From the NCBI GenBank assembly GCA_934591745.1, contig CAKTPQ010000005.1, forward strand, positions 1-64,000: a DNA stretch of 64,000 bases, read 5' to 3'. The notes under the pieces were generated by a model. It was not told the origin of the DNA, made no database searches, and saw only the letters and a program-made list of their open reading frames with translations. Origin of the DNA: an uncultured Oscillospiraceae bacterium. GTDB taxonomy: Bacteria; Bacillota; Clostridia; Oscillospirales; Oscillospiraceae. Made by a program: the position numbers and the translations under genes. Positions 41,044 to 48,933 of the stretch are shown here, one piece after another. Numbering within the stretch: position 1 is the first letter of the stretch; each line of letters begins with the position of its first letter.

Positions 41044-41962
41044 ATTTCTCGTTGACGTGAAGCTCCAGCACGTCGGGGCGGGCGTAGTGGCCCACGCAGT
41101 CCAGCTCCATGCGGCTGGCGGGCACCTTCTGCATGTCCAGATCGGCGTAGATGATGGCCTCTTTGTCCCACACCGTCTCCGATACCTCGTGGCCGAAGGG
41201 GTCGATGAAGCAGCTGCCGCCGCGGCAGGCGATGTCCGGCAGGGCGGCGATCTCCGCTGCGGCGCTGACCGTCTGGGGGTAGTCCTCCCGGCGGAAGACC
41301 AGGTCGGCGTTGATGAAGTAGCAGTGGCCCTCGATGGCGATGTGGCGGATGGTGTTCTGCCACTCCGGGTTGTCGTTGGTGTTGGGGGAGATATAGAGAC
41401 TGATGCCCTTCTGGTACAGGGCCACCCGAGCCAGAGGCATGTAGCTCTCCCAGCAGATCAGGCTGGCCATGGGACCCCAGGGGGTGTCCATGACGGGGAA
41501 GTAGTCCCGCTCGGCATCGCCCCAGACCACCCGCTCGCTGCCGGTGGGCTTCAGCTTCCGGTGGTTCATGGCGCGGCCGTCCGGTGCGATCATCATGTTG
41601 GAGTTATAGAGCGTGCCGGTGACGGCGTCCCGCTCGGAATAGCCCATACTGAGGTAGACGCCCAGGGCGGCGGCTCTGTCCATGAGCTGCTGCAGCTCCG
41701 GGCCGTCGGAGAGCAGGGAGTTGTCGTAGTAGTGCTTCCAGTCCTGGCGGCCGTCGGCTCTGCGGCTGCCCACGGTGAAGCCGAAGGTCATGCCGTAGGG
41801 GTAGCCGGGGAGGAACAGCTCGGGGAATACGATAAGCTCCGCGCCGTTCTGGGCGGCTTCGTCCACAAGGCGCAGGGCCTTTTCCAGGGAGCGGGCCTTG
41901 TCGAACATGACGGGGGTGGCCTGTACGATGGCGGCGCGGCAGGTGTTTTTCAGTTCGCGCAT
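41042..41962 (-). CDS. Nitrilase-superfamily carbon-nitrogen hydrolase
   Basis: This 306-aa cytosolic enzyme shows the complete catalytic triad: Glu48 in FPELFLPGYPYG, Lys136 in HRKLKPT and Cys170 in LICWESYMPL. The GYPYG and ICWESYMPLAR segments are those of true nitrilases (branch 1, nitrile to acid plus ammonia) rather than amidases or ureidopropionases. Substrate unknown; aryl-acetonitrile or cyanide compounds are possible. Single gene with its own promoter (42006-42034). Confidence 0.9.
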   Translation of the reverse strand: MRELKNTCRAAIVQATPVMFDKARSLEKALRLVDEAAQNGAELIVFPELFLPGYPYGMTFGFTVGSRRADGRQDWKHYYDNSLLSDGPELQQLMDRAAALGVYLSMGYSERDAVTGTLYNSNMMIAPDGRAMNHRKLKPTGSERVVWGDAERDYFPVMDTPWGPMASLICWESYMPLARVALYQKGISLYISPNTNDNPEWQNTIRHIAIEGHCYFINADLVFRREDYPQTVSAAAEIAALPDIACRGGSCFIDPFGHEVSETVWDKEAIIYADLDMQKVPASRMELDCVGHYARPDVLELHVNEK

Positions 41963-42005
41963 GGGAATGACCTCCTCTTGGTGTCAGAGACGGGGGATAT
42001 CTTAC

Positions 42006-42034
42006 ATTATAAAAGGGAGGGGCGGAAAGCACAA
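42006..42034 (-). promoter_or_regulatory. Sigma-A promoter of the nitrilase gene
   Basis: Minus-strand TTGTGC (42034-42029) and TATAAT (42011-42006) have 17-nt spacing. Confidence 0.65.
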
Positions 42035-42104
42035 GAGGGGATTCAGGGCCGGTCGCGGCAGGAAAGGTGCGGAAAAAGGCACAGACATAAGAGGAATATC
42101 CGGG

Positions 42105-42140
42105 AAAGCGCTCCCATGCTGACGCATGGGGGCGCTTTTT
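42105..42140 (+). terminator. Orphan terminator at the left edge of the phage block
   Basis: AAAGCGCTCCCATGC pairs with GCATGGGGGCGCTTT around TGAC and is followed by TTTTTG on the plus strand. No plus-strand gene precedes it, so it may end a small RNA or insulate the phage genes. The rest of 42035-42228 shows no gene and no clear promoter. Confidence 0.7.
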
Positions 42141-42228
42141 GCGTGGATGGAAAAGAATTTCAGGATGTTCCGGAAAAACGGACAACCGGGGCAGGCGGGA
42201 GCGGGGAAGGTGGGAGGAGGTGACGGCG

Positions 42229-42420
42229 ATGCACGAGGAGAGACGCGCCCGCGGCGACCGGGAGGGCCCGTGGGCCGAGTGCGGTCTGTGCGGCGGTGAG
42301 ATCGGCTGGGGCGAGCGGTACTACCGGGTAGGCGGTGAAAATGTGTGCCGGAAGTGTCTGGCGGACTTTGCAGCCCAGATCCTGGCGGCGTATGAGGTGA
42401 GAGGGGGAGAGGACGTATAG
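42229..42420 (+). CDS. Small CxxC...CxxC zinc-ribbon protein, first gene of phage block
   Basis: The product is 63 aa, from MHEERRARGDREG with GGGAGGAGG 8 nt upstream. A four-cysteine knuckle (CGLCGGEIGWGERYY then VCRKCLADF) at about 21-48 should bind zinc. Similar small knuckle proteins often sit next to terminase genes in clostridial prophages. Role unknown; perhaps DNA binding in packaging. Confidence 0.7.
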   Translation: MHEERRARGDREGPWAECGLCGGEIGWGERYYRVGGENVCRKCLADFAAQILAAYEVRGGEDV

Positions 42421-42449
42421 GCAGAAGGAAAAACCTCCCGTGGAAGGAG

Positions 42450-42827
42450 ATGCGGGAGCGGTACGAGGCCGGCGGCATCAGTCTGCGGGCGCTGGCAGCG
42501 GAATACGGCGTGACAGAGCGGGCGGTGAGCCAGCACGCACGGGACGAGGAATGGCGCGGCCCGCGGCGGTGGAGCCGGATGCGGGGCACGGCGGCGCAGA
42601 GCAGCCTGACCAACGTGGCGCGGCAGCTGTACCGGGCGGCTACCTCCGCCGCCGGGCGGATGGATCTGGGCGAGGCGGACGTTAAGGAGATCAAGGAGCT
42701 GGCGGCGCTTCTGCAGGCGCTGATGGGGCTGGAAAAGGCCATGGAGCCGCCCAAACCGGTGGAAAAGCAGAAAAAGGAGACGGTGCGGGTGGTGCTGTCC
42801 GATGAGGCGGAGGAGCTGAGCCGATGA
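42450..42827 (+). CDS. terS: Terminase small subunit-like protein
   Basis: The product is 125 aa. The N-terminal helix-turn-helix (MRERYEAGGISLRALAAEYG then VTERAVSQHARDEEW) is followed by a helical oligomerisation region and a basic/acidic tail, as in small terminase subunits that recognise phage DNA. It overlaps terL by 4 nt. The start is uncertain: the only ATG abuts AAGGAG with no spacing. The frame stays open upstream to 42396 with residues (RRKNLPWKE) that suit the family but with no normal start codon, so translation may use a rare codon such as ATA. Confidence 0.75.
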   Translation: MRERYEAGGISLRALAAEYGVTERAVSQHARDEEWRGPRRWSRMRGTAAQSSLTNVARQLYRAATSAAGRMDLGEADVKEIKELAALLQALMGLEKAMEPPKPVEKQKKETVRVVLSDEAEELSR

Positions 42828-44215
42828 AGGGGGCGGTGATGGCGCTGGGAACGCCCAATCCGAGACAGCGGGAGTTTCTGGCGTGCCGGAAGAAGTACAT
42901 CGCCTTCGGCGGCGCCAGAGGCGGCGGCAAGAGCTGGGCCGTGCGGTGCAAGGCCAAGCTGCTGGCCCTGCGGTATCCGGGCATCCGGCTGCTGCTGGTG
43001 AGGCGGAGCCTGCCGGAGCTGGAGAGCAACCATCTGACGTTCCTGCGGCAGGAGCTGGCGGAGGTGGCGGAGTACCGGGCGGGGGAGCACCGGTTCGTGT
43101 TCGGAAACGGCAGCACTTTGCAGTTCGGGTACTGCGGCCGGGACGCCGACCTCGACCGGTACCAGGGCGCGGAGTACGACGTCATCTTTCTGGACGAGGC
43201 CACCCAGCTGAAGGAGCAGTGGATGCGGCAGATCGCCGCCTGCCTGAGAGGCGTCAACGATTTCCCCAAGCGTATCTACTATACCTGCAACCCCGGCGGG
43301 CCGGGACACGGGTACATCAAGCGGCTGTTCATAGACAGACGGTACGAGCCGGGGGAGGAGCCGGAGGACTACGCCTTTATCCCGGCGCGGGTCACGGACA
43401 ATACGGTGCTGCTGGAGCGGCAGCCGGAGTACATCCGGCAGCTGGAGGCACTGCCGCCCAAGCTGCGGCGGGCGTGGCTGGAGGGGAAATGGGACGTGTT
43501 TGCCGGGCAGGTGTTCCAGGAGTTCACCGACGACCCGGCCCACTACGACGACAGGCGGTGGACCCATGTGATACGGCCCTTTGACGTGCCGCGGGAGTGG
43601 AACGTGTACCGCAGCTACGACTTCGGCTACGCCAAGCCCTTTTCCTGCGGCTGGTGGGCGGTGGACCACGACGGGTGCGTGTACCGCATCGCGGAGCTGT
43701 ACGGCTGCACCGGTACGCCGGACGAGGGGGTGCTGTGGACGCCGGAGAAGCAGTTTGCGGAGATGCGGCGCATCGAGGACGAGCACCCGCTGCTGCGGGG
43801 GCGGCAGATACAGGGCGTGGCCGACCCCGCCATCTGGGACGCCAGCCGGGGCGAGAGCATCTATGAGACGGCGCTGAAGCACCGCATCTTTTTCGTAAAG
43901 GGGGACAACCGGCGCATCGCCGGATGGATGCAGATGCACTACCGGATGAGCTTCGACGCGGAGGGGTACCCCATGCTGTATGTGTTCGAGAACTGCCGGG
44001 CGTTCATCCGGACGGTGCCGGGGCTGCTGTACAGTCAGACGGCGCCGGAGGATGTGGATACCAGTCAGGAGGACCATGTGGCCGACGAGAGCCGGTATTT
44101 CTGCATGACGCGGCCCATCGCGCCGGTGCGGACGGAGAGCCGGGAGATCGCCGATGATCCGCTGGAGCTGCGGACGGGGCGGTTCGGCAGCTGGGGCGGC
44201 GTGAGAAGGATATGA
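42824..44215 (+). CDS. terL: Terminase large subunit (packaging ATPase/nuclease)
   Basis: The product is 463 aa. The N-terminal ATPase has P-loop FGGARGGGKSW (28-38) and Walker B VIFLDEA (120-126) with the coupling motif YYTCNPGG near 152-159. The C-terminal RNase H-like nuclease has acidic residues in YRSYDFGYAKP (Asp266) and VADPAIWD. The set appears complete, so the enzyme could be active. It powers DNA entry through the portal encoded next. Confidence 0.93.
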   Translation: MKGAVMALGTPNPRQREFLACRKKYIAFGGARGGGKSWAVRCKAKLLALRYPGIRLLLVRRSLPELESNHLTFLRQELAEVAEYRAGEHRFVFGNGSTLQFGYCGRDADLDRYQGAEYDVIFLDEATQLKEQWMRQIAACLRGVNDFPKRIYYTCNPGGPGHGYIKRLFIDRRYEPGEEPEDYAFIPARVTDNTVLLERQPEYIRQLEALPPKLRRAWLEGKWDVFAGQVFQEFTDDPAHYDDRRWTHVIRPFDVPREWNVYRSYDFGYAKPFSCGWWAVDHDGCVYRIAELYGCTGTPDEGVLWTPEKQFAEMRRIEDEHPLLRGRQIQGVADPAIWDASRGESIYETALKHRIFFVKGDNRRIAGWMQMHYRMSFDAEGYPMLYVFENCRAFIRTVPGLLYSQTAPEDVDTSQEDHVADESRYFCMTRPIAPVRTESREIADDPLELRTGRFGSWGGVRRI

Positions 44216-44289
44216 GAAGCGCTGCACCGGCACGTGCAACAAAGCGGCGGGGGCGGACAGAGACAGTAACAAGGAAAGGAAGGTGCGAC

Positions 44290-46125
44290 ATGGAACAGGA
44301 GGTCATGCGGCCCAGGATCGGCACGCAGGAGGTGCTCCGGGCGGCGGAGATCCTGCGGAAGTACCGGCAGGGCAAGGAGAATCTGGACAAGCGCATCATC
44401 GACAATGAACAGTTCTGGAAGCTGCGGCACTGGGAGCAGATGGAGAAGGCCGGGGAGGGCGGTAATCCCGCCGACCCGCAGCCGGCCAGCGGATGGCTGG
44501 TGAACTGCATCCTGTCCAAGCATGCGGACGCCATGGACAGCTATCCCGAGCCTACGGTGCTGCCCAGGGAGCCGGATGACCGGGAGGAGGCGGAGAAGCT
44601 GACCCGCATCCTGCCGGTGATCCTGAAGAACAACCGGTTCAAGAGGGAGTACTCCAGAGCGTGGTGGAACAAGCTGAAGTCCGGCTGCGCCGTGTACGGC
44701 GTGTTCTGGGACGACAGAAAGCTCCACGGGCTGGGGGACATCGACATCCGCAGCATAGATGTGCTGAACCTGTTCTGGGAGCCGGGGGTGCAGGACATCC
44801 AGGCGTCGGAGAACTTCTTCTCCGTGGAGCTGGTGCCCGACCACCGGCTGCTGCGGGAGTATCCCCAGCTGGAGGGGAAGCTGGGACGGGGCGGCGCGGC
44901 CCAAGTGAGCCGCTACCTCTACGACGACAGGGTGGACACCTCCGGCCAGTCGCTGGTGGTGGACTGGTACTACCGCACGGAGGAGGGCGGGCACCCGGTA
45001 TTGCAGTACTGCAAGTTCGTGGGGGAGACGGTGCTGTACGCCACGGAGAACGATCCGGCCTGCGCCGGGAGGGGTTGGTACGACCACGGACAGTACCCCT
45101 TCGTGTTCGACGTGCTGTTCCCGGAGGAGGGGACGCCCTGCGGCTACGGCTATGTGGATCTGTGCAAGTCGGCGCAGAAGCAGATCGACCTGATGAACCA
45201 GGCCATTCTGAAAAACACGCTGGCGGCCACCACGCCCCGGTTCTTCATCCGATCCGACGGGGCGGTGAACGAGGAGGAGTACGCCGACTGGACAAGACCC
45301 TTCGTCCACACCAATGGCAATCTGGGGGCGGACTCCATCGCGCCCATCCGGGTGCCCACGCTGGACAGCGTGTATGTGGCCATTCTGCAGAACAAGGTGG
45401 CGGAGATGAAGGAGACGGCGGGCAACCGGGACGTTATGGGCGGCGGCACCGCCGGCGGCGTCACGGCGGCCACGGCCATTGCGGCCCTGCAGGAGGCGGG
45501 CGGCAAGCTGTCACGCAACATGATCGACGACGGATACGAGGCGTTCTCCCAGGTGCTGACGCTGTGCATCGAGCTGGTGCGGCAGTTTTACAGCATGCCC
45601 CGGCAGTTCCGGCTGCTGGGACGGGGCGCGGAGCAGGAGTTCCGGATGTACGACAACGGCGGCATGCAGCCCCGGCTGATGGAAATGGGCGGCTACCGGG
45701 TGCCGGAGTTCGATCTGGAGATCGCGGCGCAGGACGAGACGCCCTATAAGACCATGGAGTACAACCAGCTGGCTTTGCAGTTGTTTCAGATGGGCTTCTT
45801 CCGGGCGGACATGGCCGAGCAGGCCCTGCGGTGCCTGGATCTGATGGAGTTCAAGAACAAGGACCAGCTGGCGGCGGTGATCCGGCAGGGGCAGCAGCGG
45901 ACGCGGCAGGTGATGTGGCTGCAGGAACAGCTGCTGACGGCGCTGCGGCTGCTGGATGCCCGGCAGGGCACACAGCTGGCGGAGGCGCTGGCGCAGGAGA
46001 TGGAGGCCGACGGCGGCGAGATGCCGGACGTCAGCGGACTGCGGACGCCGGACGCAGGCAGCGGTGTGCTGGACGCCGTGCAGCGGCAGCGCAAAAGATC
46101 GCAGGAGGCGGTGAGGCCCCGATGA
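44290..46125 (+). CDS. Phage portal protein
   Basis: The product is 611 aa, from MEQEVMRPRIG with GGAAGG 6 nt upstream. A long protein with the portal pattern of short-tailed phages: an N-terminal stem region (LDKRIIDNEQFWKLRHWEQM), beta-rich wing, CGYGYVDLCKSAQKQIDLMN near 300, and a Gly-rich ATAIAALQEAGGKLSR hinge near 395-410. Its C-terminal helical barrel ends in a basic tail. Dodecameric portals form the DNA gate of the head and contact the terminase. Overlaps the protease gene by 4 nt. Confidence 0.88.
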   Translation: MEQEVMRPRIGTQEVLRAAEILRKYRQGKENLDKRIIDNEQFWKLRHWEQMEKAGEGGNPADPQPASGWLVNCILSKHADAMDSYPEPTVLPREPDDREEAEKLTRILPVILKNNRFKREYSRAWWNKLKSGCAVYGVFWDDRKLHGLGDIDIRSIDVLNLFWEPGVQDIQASENFFSVELVPDHRLLREYPQLEGKLGRGGAAQVSRYLYDDRVDTSGQSLVVDWYYRTEEGGHPVLQYCKFVGETVLYATENDPACAGRGWYDHGQYPFVFDVLFPEEGTPCGYGYVDLCKSAQKQIDLMNQAILKNTLAATTPRFFIRSDGAVNEEEYADWTRPFVHTNGNLGADSIAPIRVPTLDSVYVAILQNKVAEMKETAGNRDVMGGGTAGGVTAATAIAALQEAGGKLSRNMIDDGYEAFSQVLTLCIELVRQFYSMPRQFRLLGRGAEQEFRMYDNGGMQPRLMEMGGYRVPEFDLEIAAQDETPYKTMEYNQLALQLFQMGFFRADMAEQALRCLDLMEFKNKDQLAAVIRQGQQRTRQVMWLQEQLLTALRLLDARQGTQLAEALAQEMEADGGEMPDVSGLRTPDAGSGVLDAVQRQRKRSQEAVRPR

Positions 46126-46403
46126 TCCGGGTGCGGTTCGACGGAGCGCAGGTGACGGTCAGCGGGCACGCGGGGTACGCGCCGGCGGGCGGGGACATCG
46201 TGTGCGCCGCCGTCTCGGCGCTGGTATACGCGCTGGCGGGATATCTGGAGGAGACGGGGCAGGCAGAGCGGGTGGACATCCGGAAGGGCTTCGCGGTCAT
46301 CCGGGGCGCAGGGCAATGCGGCGCGGCGTTGGCACTGGTGCGGTGCGGCGTGGCGCAGCTGGCACAGGCGTATCCAGGGTGCGTGGAGATAGCAGGGTCG
46401 TGA
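46122..46403 (+). CDS. prp: Prp-type cysteine protease, putative prohead protease
   Basis: The 93-aa product is homologous to Prp/YsxB, the Firmicute cysteine protease that trims the N-terminus of ribosomal protein L27. Signature residues are seen: His16 in SGHAGYA and Asp25, Cys28 in GGDIVCAAVSAL. Normally prp lies between rplU and rpmA; here it is between portal and scaffold genes, the usual place of a capsid-maturation protease. The capsid protein encoded two genes later begins with a Prp-like cleavage motif. The start ATG overlaps the portal stop. In staphylococcal phages, host Prp is known to process phage head proteins; this block carries its own copy. Confidence 0.88.
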   Translation: MIRVRFDGAQVTVSGHAGYAPAGGDIVCAAVSALVYALAGYLEETGQAERVDIRKGFAVIRGAGQCGAALALVRCGVAQLAQAYPGCVEIAGS

Positions 46404-46425
46404 CCTACCACGGGAAGGAGAGGCT

Positions 46426-47034
46426 ATGAGGCAGCTTTGGATGGACTGGCAGACGTTTGCGGAGGCGGCGGACGGTCAGGAGACGGGCGTGGTGGAAGGC
46501 GGGCAGGCGGCTCCCGACGCCGGGGAGCAGGACGATTTCGCGGAGCTGATCCGGGGAAGGTACAAGGCGCAGTTCGACGCCCGGGTACAGAAGATCCTGG
46601 ACGGGCGGCTGCGGGGCCTGCGGCAGGAGAATGCCCGGCTGCGCCGGGAGACGGAGGAGCGCCGGCAGGCACAGGCCGGGGCGCTGCTGCGGCTGCAGGC
46701 GGAGGAGGGGCGCATCCGGCAGGTGTACCCGGACTTCGACTGGCAGAGGGAGCTGGCGTCGCCGCAGTTCGGGCGGCTGGTGACGGCGGGGGTGGACGGT
46801 CAGACCGCCTATGAGATCGTGCACCGGCAGGAGCTTCTGAAGGCGGCCATGCACTACGCAGCGGCGCAGACACGCAGCGAGATGGCGCGGGCCATCGCCT
46901 CCGGCGGCAGCCGGGCGGCGGAGAACCGGGGCGGCAGCCGCACCGTGACCCGCAGCGATCCCAGAAGCCTGACCAGCCGGGAGCTGGCAGCGATCCGCAG
47001 GCGGGTGCAGGACGGGGAGAAGATACGATTCTGA
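46426..47034 (+). CDS. Putative scaffold protein
   Basis: This 202-aa hydrophilic protein has an acidic N-terminus (to about 40), a long Arg/Glu/Gln-rich coiled coil (about 55-105) and a basic, Ser/Arg-rich C-terminus ending in RRVQDGEKIRF. The position between the protease and the major capsid genes, together with coiled coil and basic tail, is typical of phage scaffolds, which guide head assembly and are then removed. No sequence family is recognised; the call rests on place and composition. Confidence 0.7.
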   Translation: MRQLWMDWQTFAEAADGQETGVVEGGQAAPDAGEQDDFAELIRGRYKAQFDARVQKILDGRLRGLRQENARLRRETEERRQAQAGALLRLQAEEGRIRQVYPDFDWQRELASPQFGRLVTAGVDGQTAYEIVHRQELLKAAMHYAAAQTRSEMARAIASGGSRAAENRGGSRTVTRSDPRSLTSRELAAIRRRVQDGEKIRF

Positions 47035-47054
47035 AAAACAGGGAGGAAAAGAAC

Positions 47055-48278
47055 ATGGAGAAAATGAATTTGCAGCTGTTCGCGGGGGAGATGAATACCC
47101 AGACCACCGGCGGCCTCAGCGCCGAGATGAAGACCTACTACGGCATGGAGCTGCTGGAAAACGCACGGCCCCAGCTGGTACACAACCAGTTCGCGGCCAC
47201 CAAGGGCCTGCCCGCAGGCGGCGGCAAGACTGTGGAGTGGCGTAAGTTCGGCGCCTTTGATAAGGCGCTGACGCCGCTGACCGAGGGCGTGACCCCCGAC
47301 GGCAGCGGTATCTCCGTCAGCTACATCACCAAGGAGCTGGCGCAGTACGGCGACTACACCACCGTGTCCGATATGCTGGATCTGACGGCCATCGATGACG
47401 TGGTTCTGGAGATCACCGACCGCCACGGCGCCAACATGGGCCTGACGCTGGACACCGTGACCCGCAACGAGATCCAGCAGGGCAACCAGGTCATCTATGC
47501 GCCCGGGAAGAACAGCGACGGCACCGCTGCCGCCGTGGTGAGCCGCTACGCGCTGGACAGCGGCTGCAAGATGACCAGCGAGCTGGTGGCCAAGGCCGCC
47601 ACCCAGCTGAAGAAGATGAACGCGCCCACCTTTGACGGCAAGTATGTGTGCATCATCCACCCCAGCGTGGCCTTCGACCTGCGCCAGGACGAGGCGTGGG
47701 TCGCCGCGCACCAGTATGCCGCCGCCACGGAGCTGTTTTCCGGCGAGATCGGCGAGCTGCACGGCGTGCGCTTTGTGGAGACCACCGAGGCCAAGATCTA
47801 CCGAGGCGATGATCTGGCCCAGAACGCCCGCACCCTGACGGTCAGCGGCGCGGTGAACGGCAATACCGAGGTGAGCTTCACCGGCGGTACCGTGGAGGCC
47901 GACGCGCTGACGGGCCGCTATGTGCTCATCGGCGGCAAGCGGGTGAAGGTGGCGTCCAACACCGCGTCCAAGCTGGTGCTGGAGGAGGCCGTCACCGCCG
48001 CCGACAAGGCGGTGATCTATCCCGGCGAGGGCGGCAAGGACGGCTGTGCCGTGTACGGCTGCCTGTTCCTGGGCAAGGGCGCCTACGGTGTGGTGGATCT
48101 CAGCGAGGGCACGGAGGTCATCGTGAAGCCCCGCGGCTCCTCCGGCACCGCCGACCCGCTGGATCAGCGCTCCAGCGTGGGCTGGAAGGGCGTCCACGCC
48201 GCCGCCATCCTGTACGACGAGTACATGGTGCGCGTGGAGTGCGGCTCCAGCTATTCCGGCGAGGACAAGGCCAACTGA
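47055..48278 (+). CDS. Major capsid protein, N4-gp56 family
   Basis: The 407-aa main shell protein has the HK97-type family features of N4-gp56 capsids: a leading TYYGMELLENARPQLVHNQF, the WRKFGAFDKALTPLTEGVTP segment, QYGDYTTVSDMLDLTAIDDV, and a C-terminal VGWKGVHAAAILYDEYMVRV. The very N-terminus is MEKMNLQLFAG; NLQLFA is nearly identical to the Prp site of L27 (NLQFFA), so the first ten residues are probably cut off. An Ig-like insertion may lie at about 255-320. AGGGAGGA lies 8 nt before the ATG. Expected to be the most strongly made protein of the block. Confidence 0.92.
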   Translation: MEKMNLQLFAGEMNTQTTGGLSAEMKTYYGMELLENARPQLVHNQFAATKGLPAGGGKTVEWRKFGAFDKALTPLTEGVTPDGSGISVSYITKELAQYGDYTTVSDMLDLTAIDDVVLEITDRHGANMGLTLDTVTRNEIQQGNQVIYAPGKNSDGTAAAVVSRYALDSGCKMTSELVAKAATQLKKMNAPTFDGKYVCIIHPSVAFDLRQDEAWVAAHQYAAATELFSGEIGELHGVRFVETTEAKIYRGDDLAQNARTLTVSGAVNGNTEVSFTGGTVEADALTGRYVLIGGKRVKVASNTASKLVLEEAVTAADKAVIYPGEGGKDGCAVYGCLFLGKGAYGVVDLSEGTEVIVKPRGSSGTADPLDQRSSVGWKGVHAAAILYDEYMVRVECGSSYSGEDKAN

Positions 48279-48346
48279 CCCGGCGGCGGGGAGGGGCGGG
48301 AGCCCCTCCCCGCGGAGAAACAGAACTGCGAAAGGAGAAAGGCGTT

Positions 48347-48550
48347 ATGAACGAGAAGATGGTGAACATTTTTCTGCCCCGCGGCAGAAAAAATGAGGAG
48401 AACTTCGTGATCGTGTCCGTCAACGGGCGGAGCTGGAAGATCATGAGGGGCGTACAGGTGCAGGTGCCCGGCTATGTGGCGGAGGTGCTGGAGAACAGCC
48501 GCATGATGGCCGAGGCGGCCCGCCGCTATGTGGACGAGCGGGCCAACTGA
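48347..48550 (+). CDS. Small phage protein following the capsid gene
   Basis: The product is 67 aa, from MNEKMVNIFLPRGRKNEENF, with AAAGGAG 9 nt upstream. A beta-hairpin-like region (FVIVSVNGRSWKIMRGV) is followed by a helix ending YVDERAN. Similar short ORFs follow N4-gp56-type capsid genes; a head-decoration or stabilising role is possible but not shown. Confidence 0.65.
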   Translation: MNEKMVNIFLPRGRKNEENFVIVSVNGRSWKIMRGVQVQVPGYVAEVLENSRMMAEAARRYVDERAN

Positions 48551-48560
48551 GGTGGCGGGC

Positions 48561-48920
48561 ATGGACAATCTGACGGCAGGGCAGCTGCTGGGCAGAGTGG
48601 ACGCTCTGCTGCCTAATCAGTACAGCAGAGCGGAGAAGATGCAGTGGCTCGCCCAGGCGGAGGGGTTCGTGCTGCGGGAGGTGCGGCAGGCGGAGGGGCC
48701 GCTGCCGGAGGTGACGGAGGGCTACGTCCTGACGGCGGAGGCTCCCTACGATGAGCTGTACCGGCACTACGTGGAGGCACAGATCCACTACGCCAACGGA
48801 GAGACGGCACGGTACAACAACGCAGCGGCCCAGTGGAACAACGCCTTTCTGACGTACAAGGACTACTGCTGCCGCAGCGCGGCGCCCCGCCGCGTTACGG
48901 CGGCGCTGCACCTGTTTTAA
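48561..48920 (+). CDS. Putative head-tail connector/adaptor protein
   Basis: The product is 119 aa, from MDNLTAGQLLGRVDALLPNQ; GAGG lies 8 nt upstream. Mostly helical, with the pattern of phage connector proteins of the gp6/gp4 type: YSRAEKMQWLAQAEGFVLREV at the start and YVEAQIHYANGETARYNNAAAQWNNAF toward the end. Position after the capsid gene fits a ring below the portal. Confidence 0.65.
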   Translation: MDNLTAGQLLGRVDALLPNQYSRAEKMQWLAQAEGFVLREVRQAEGPLPEVTEGYVLTAEAPYDELYRHYVEAQIHYANGETARYNNAAAQWNNAFLTYKDYCCRSAAPRRVTAALHLF

Positions 48921-48933
48921 GGGAGGTGAGGGG

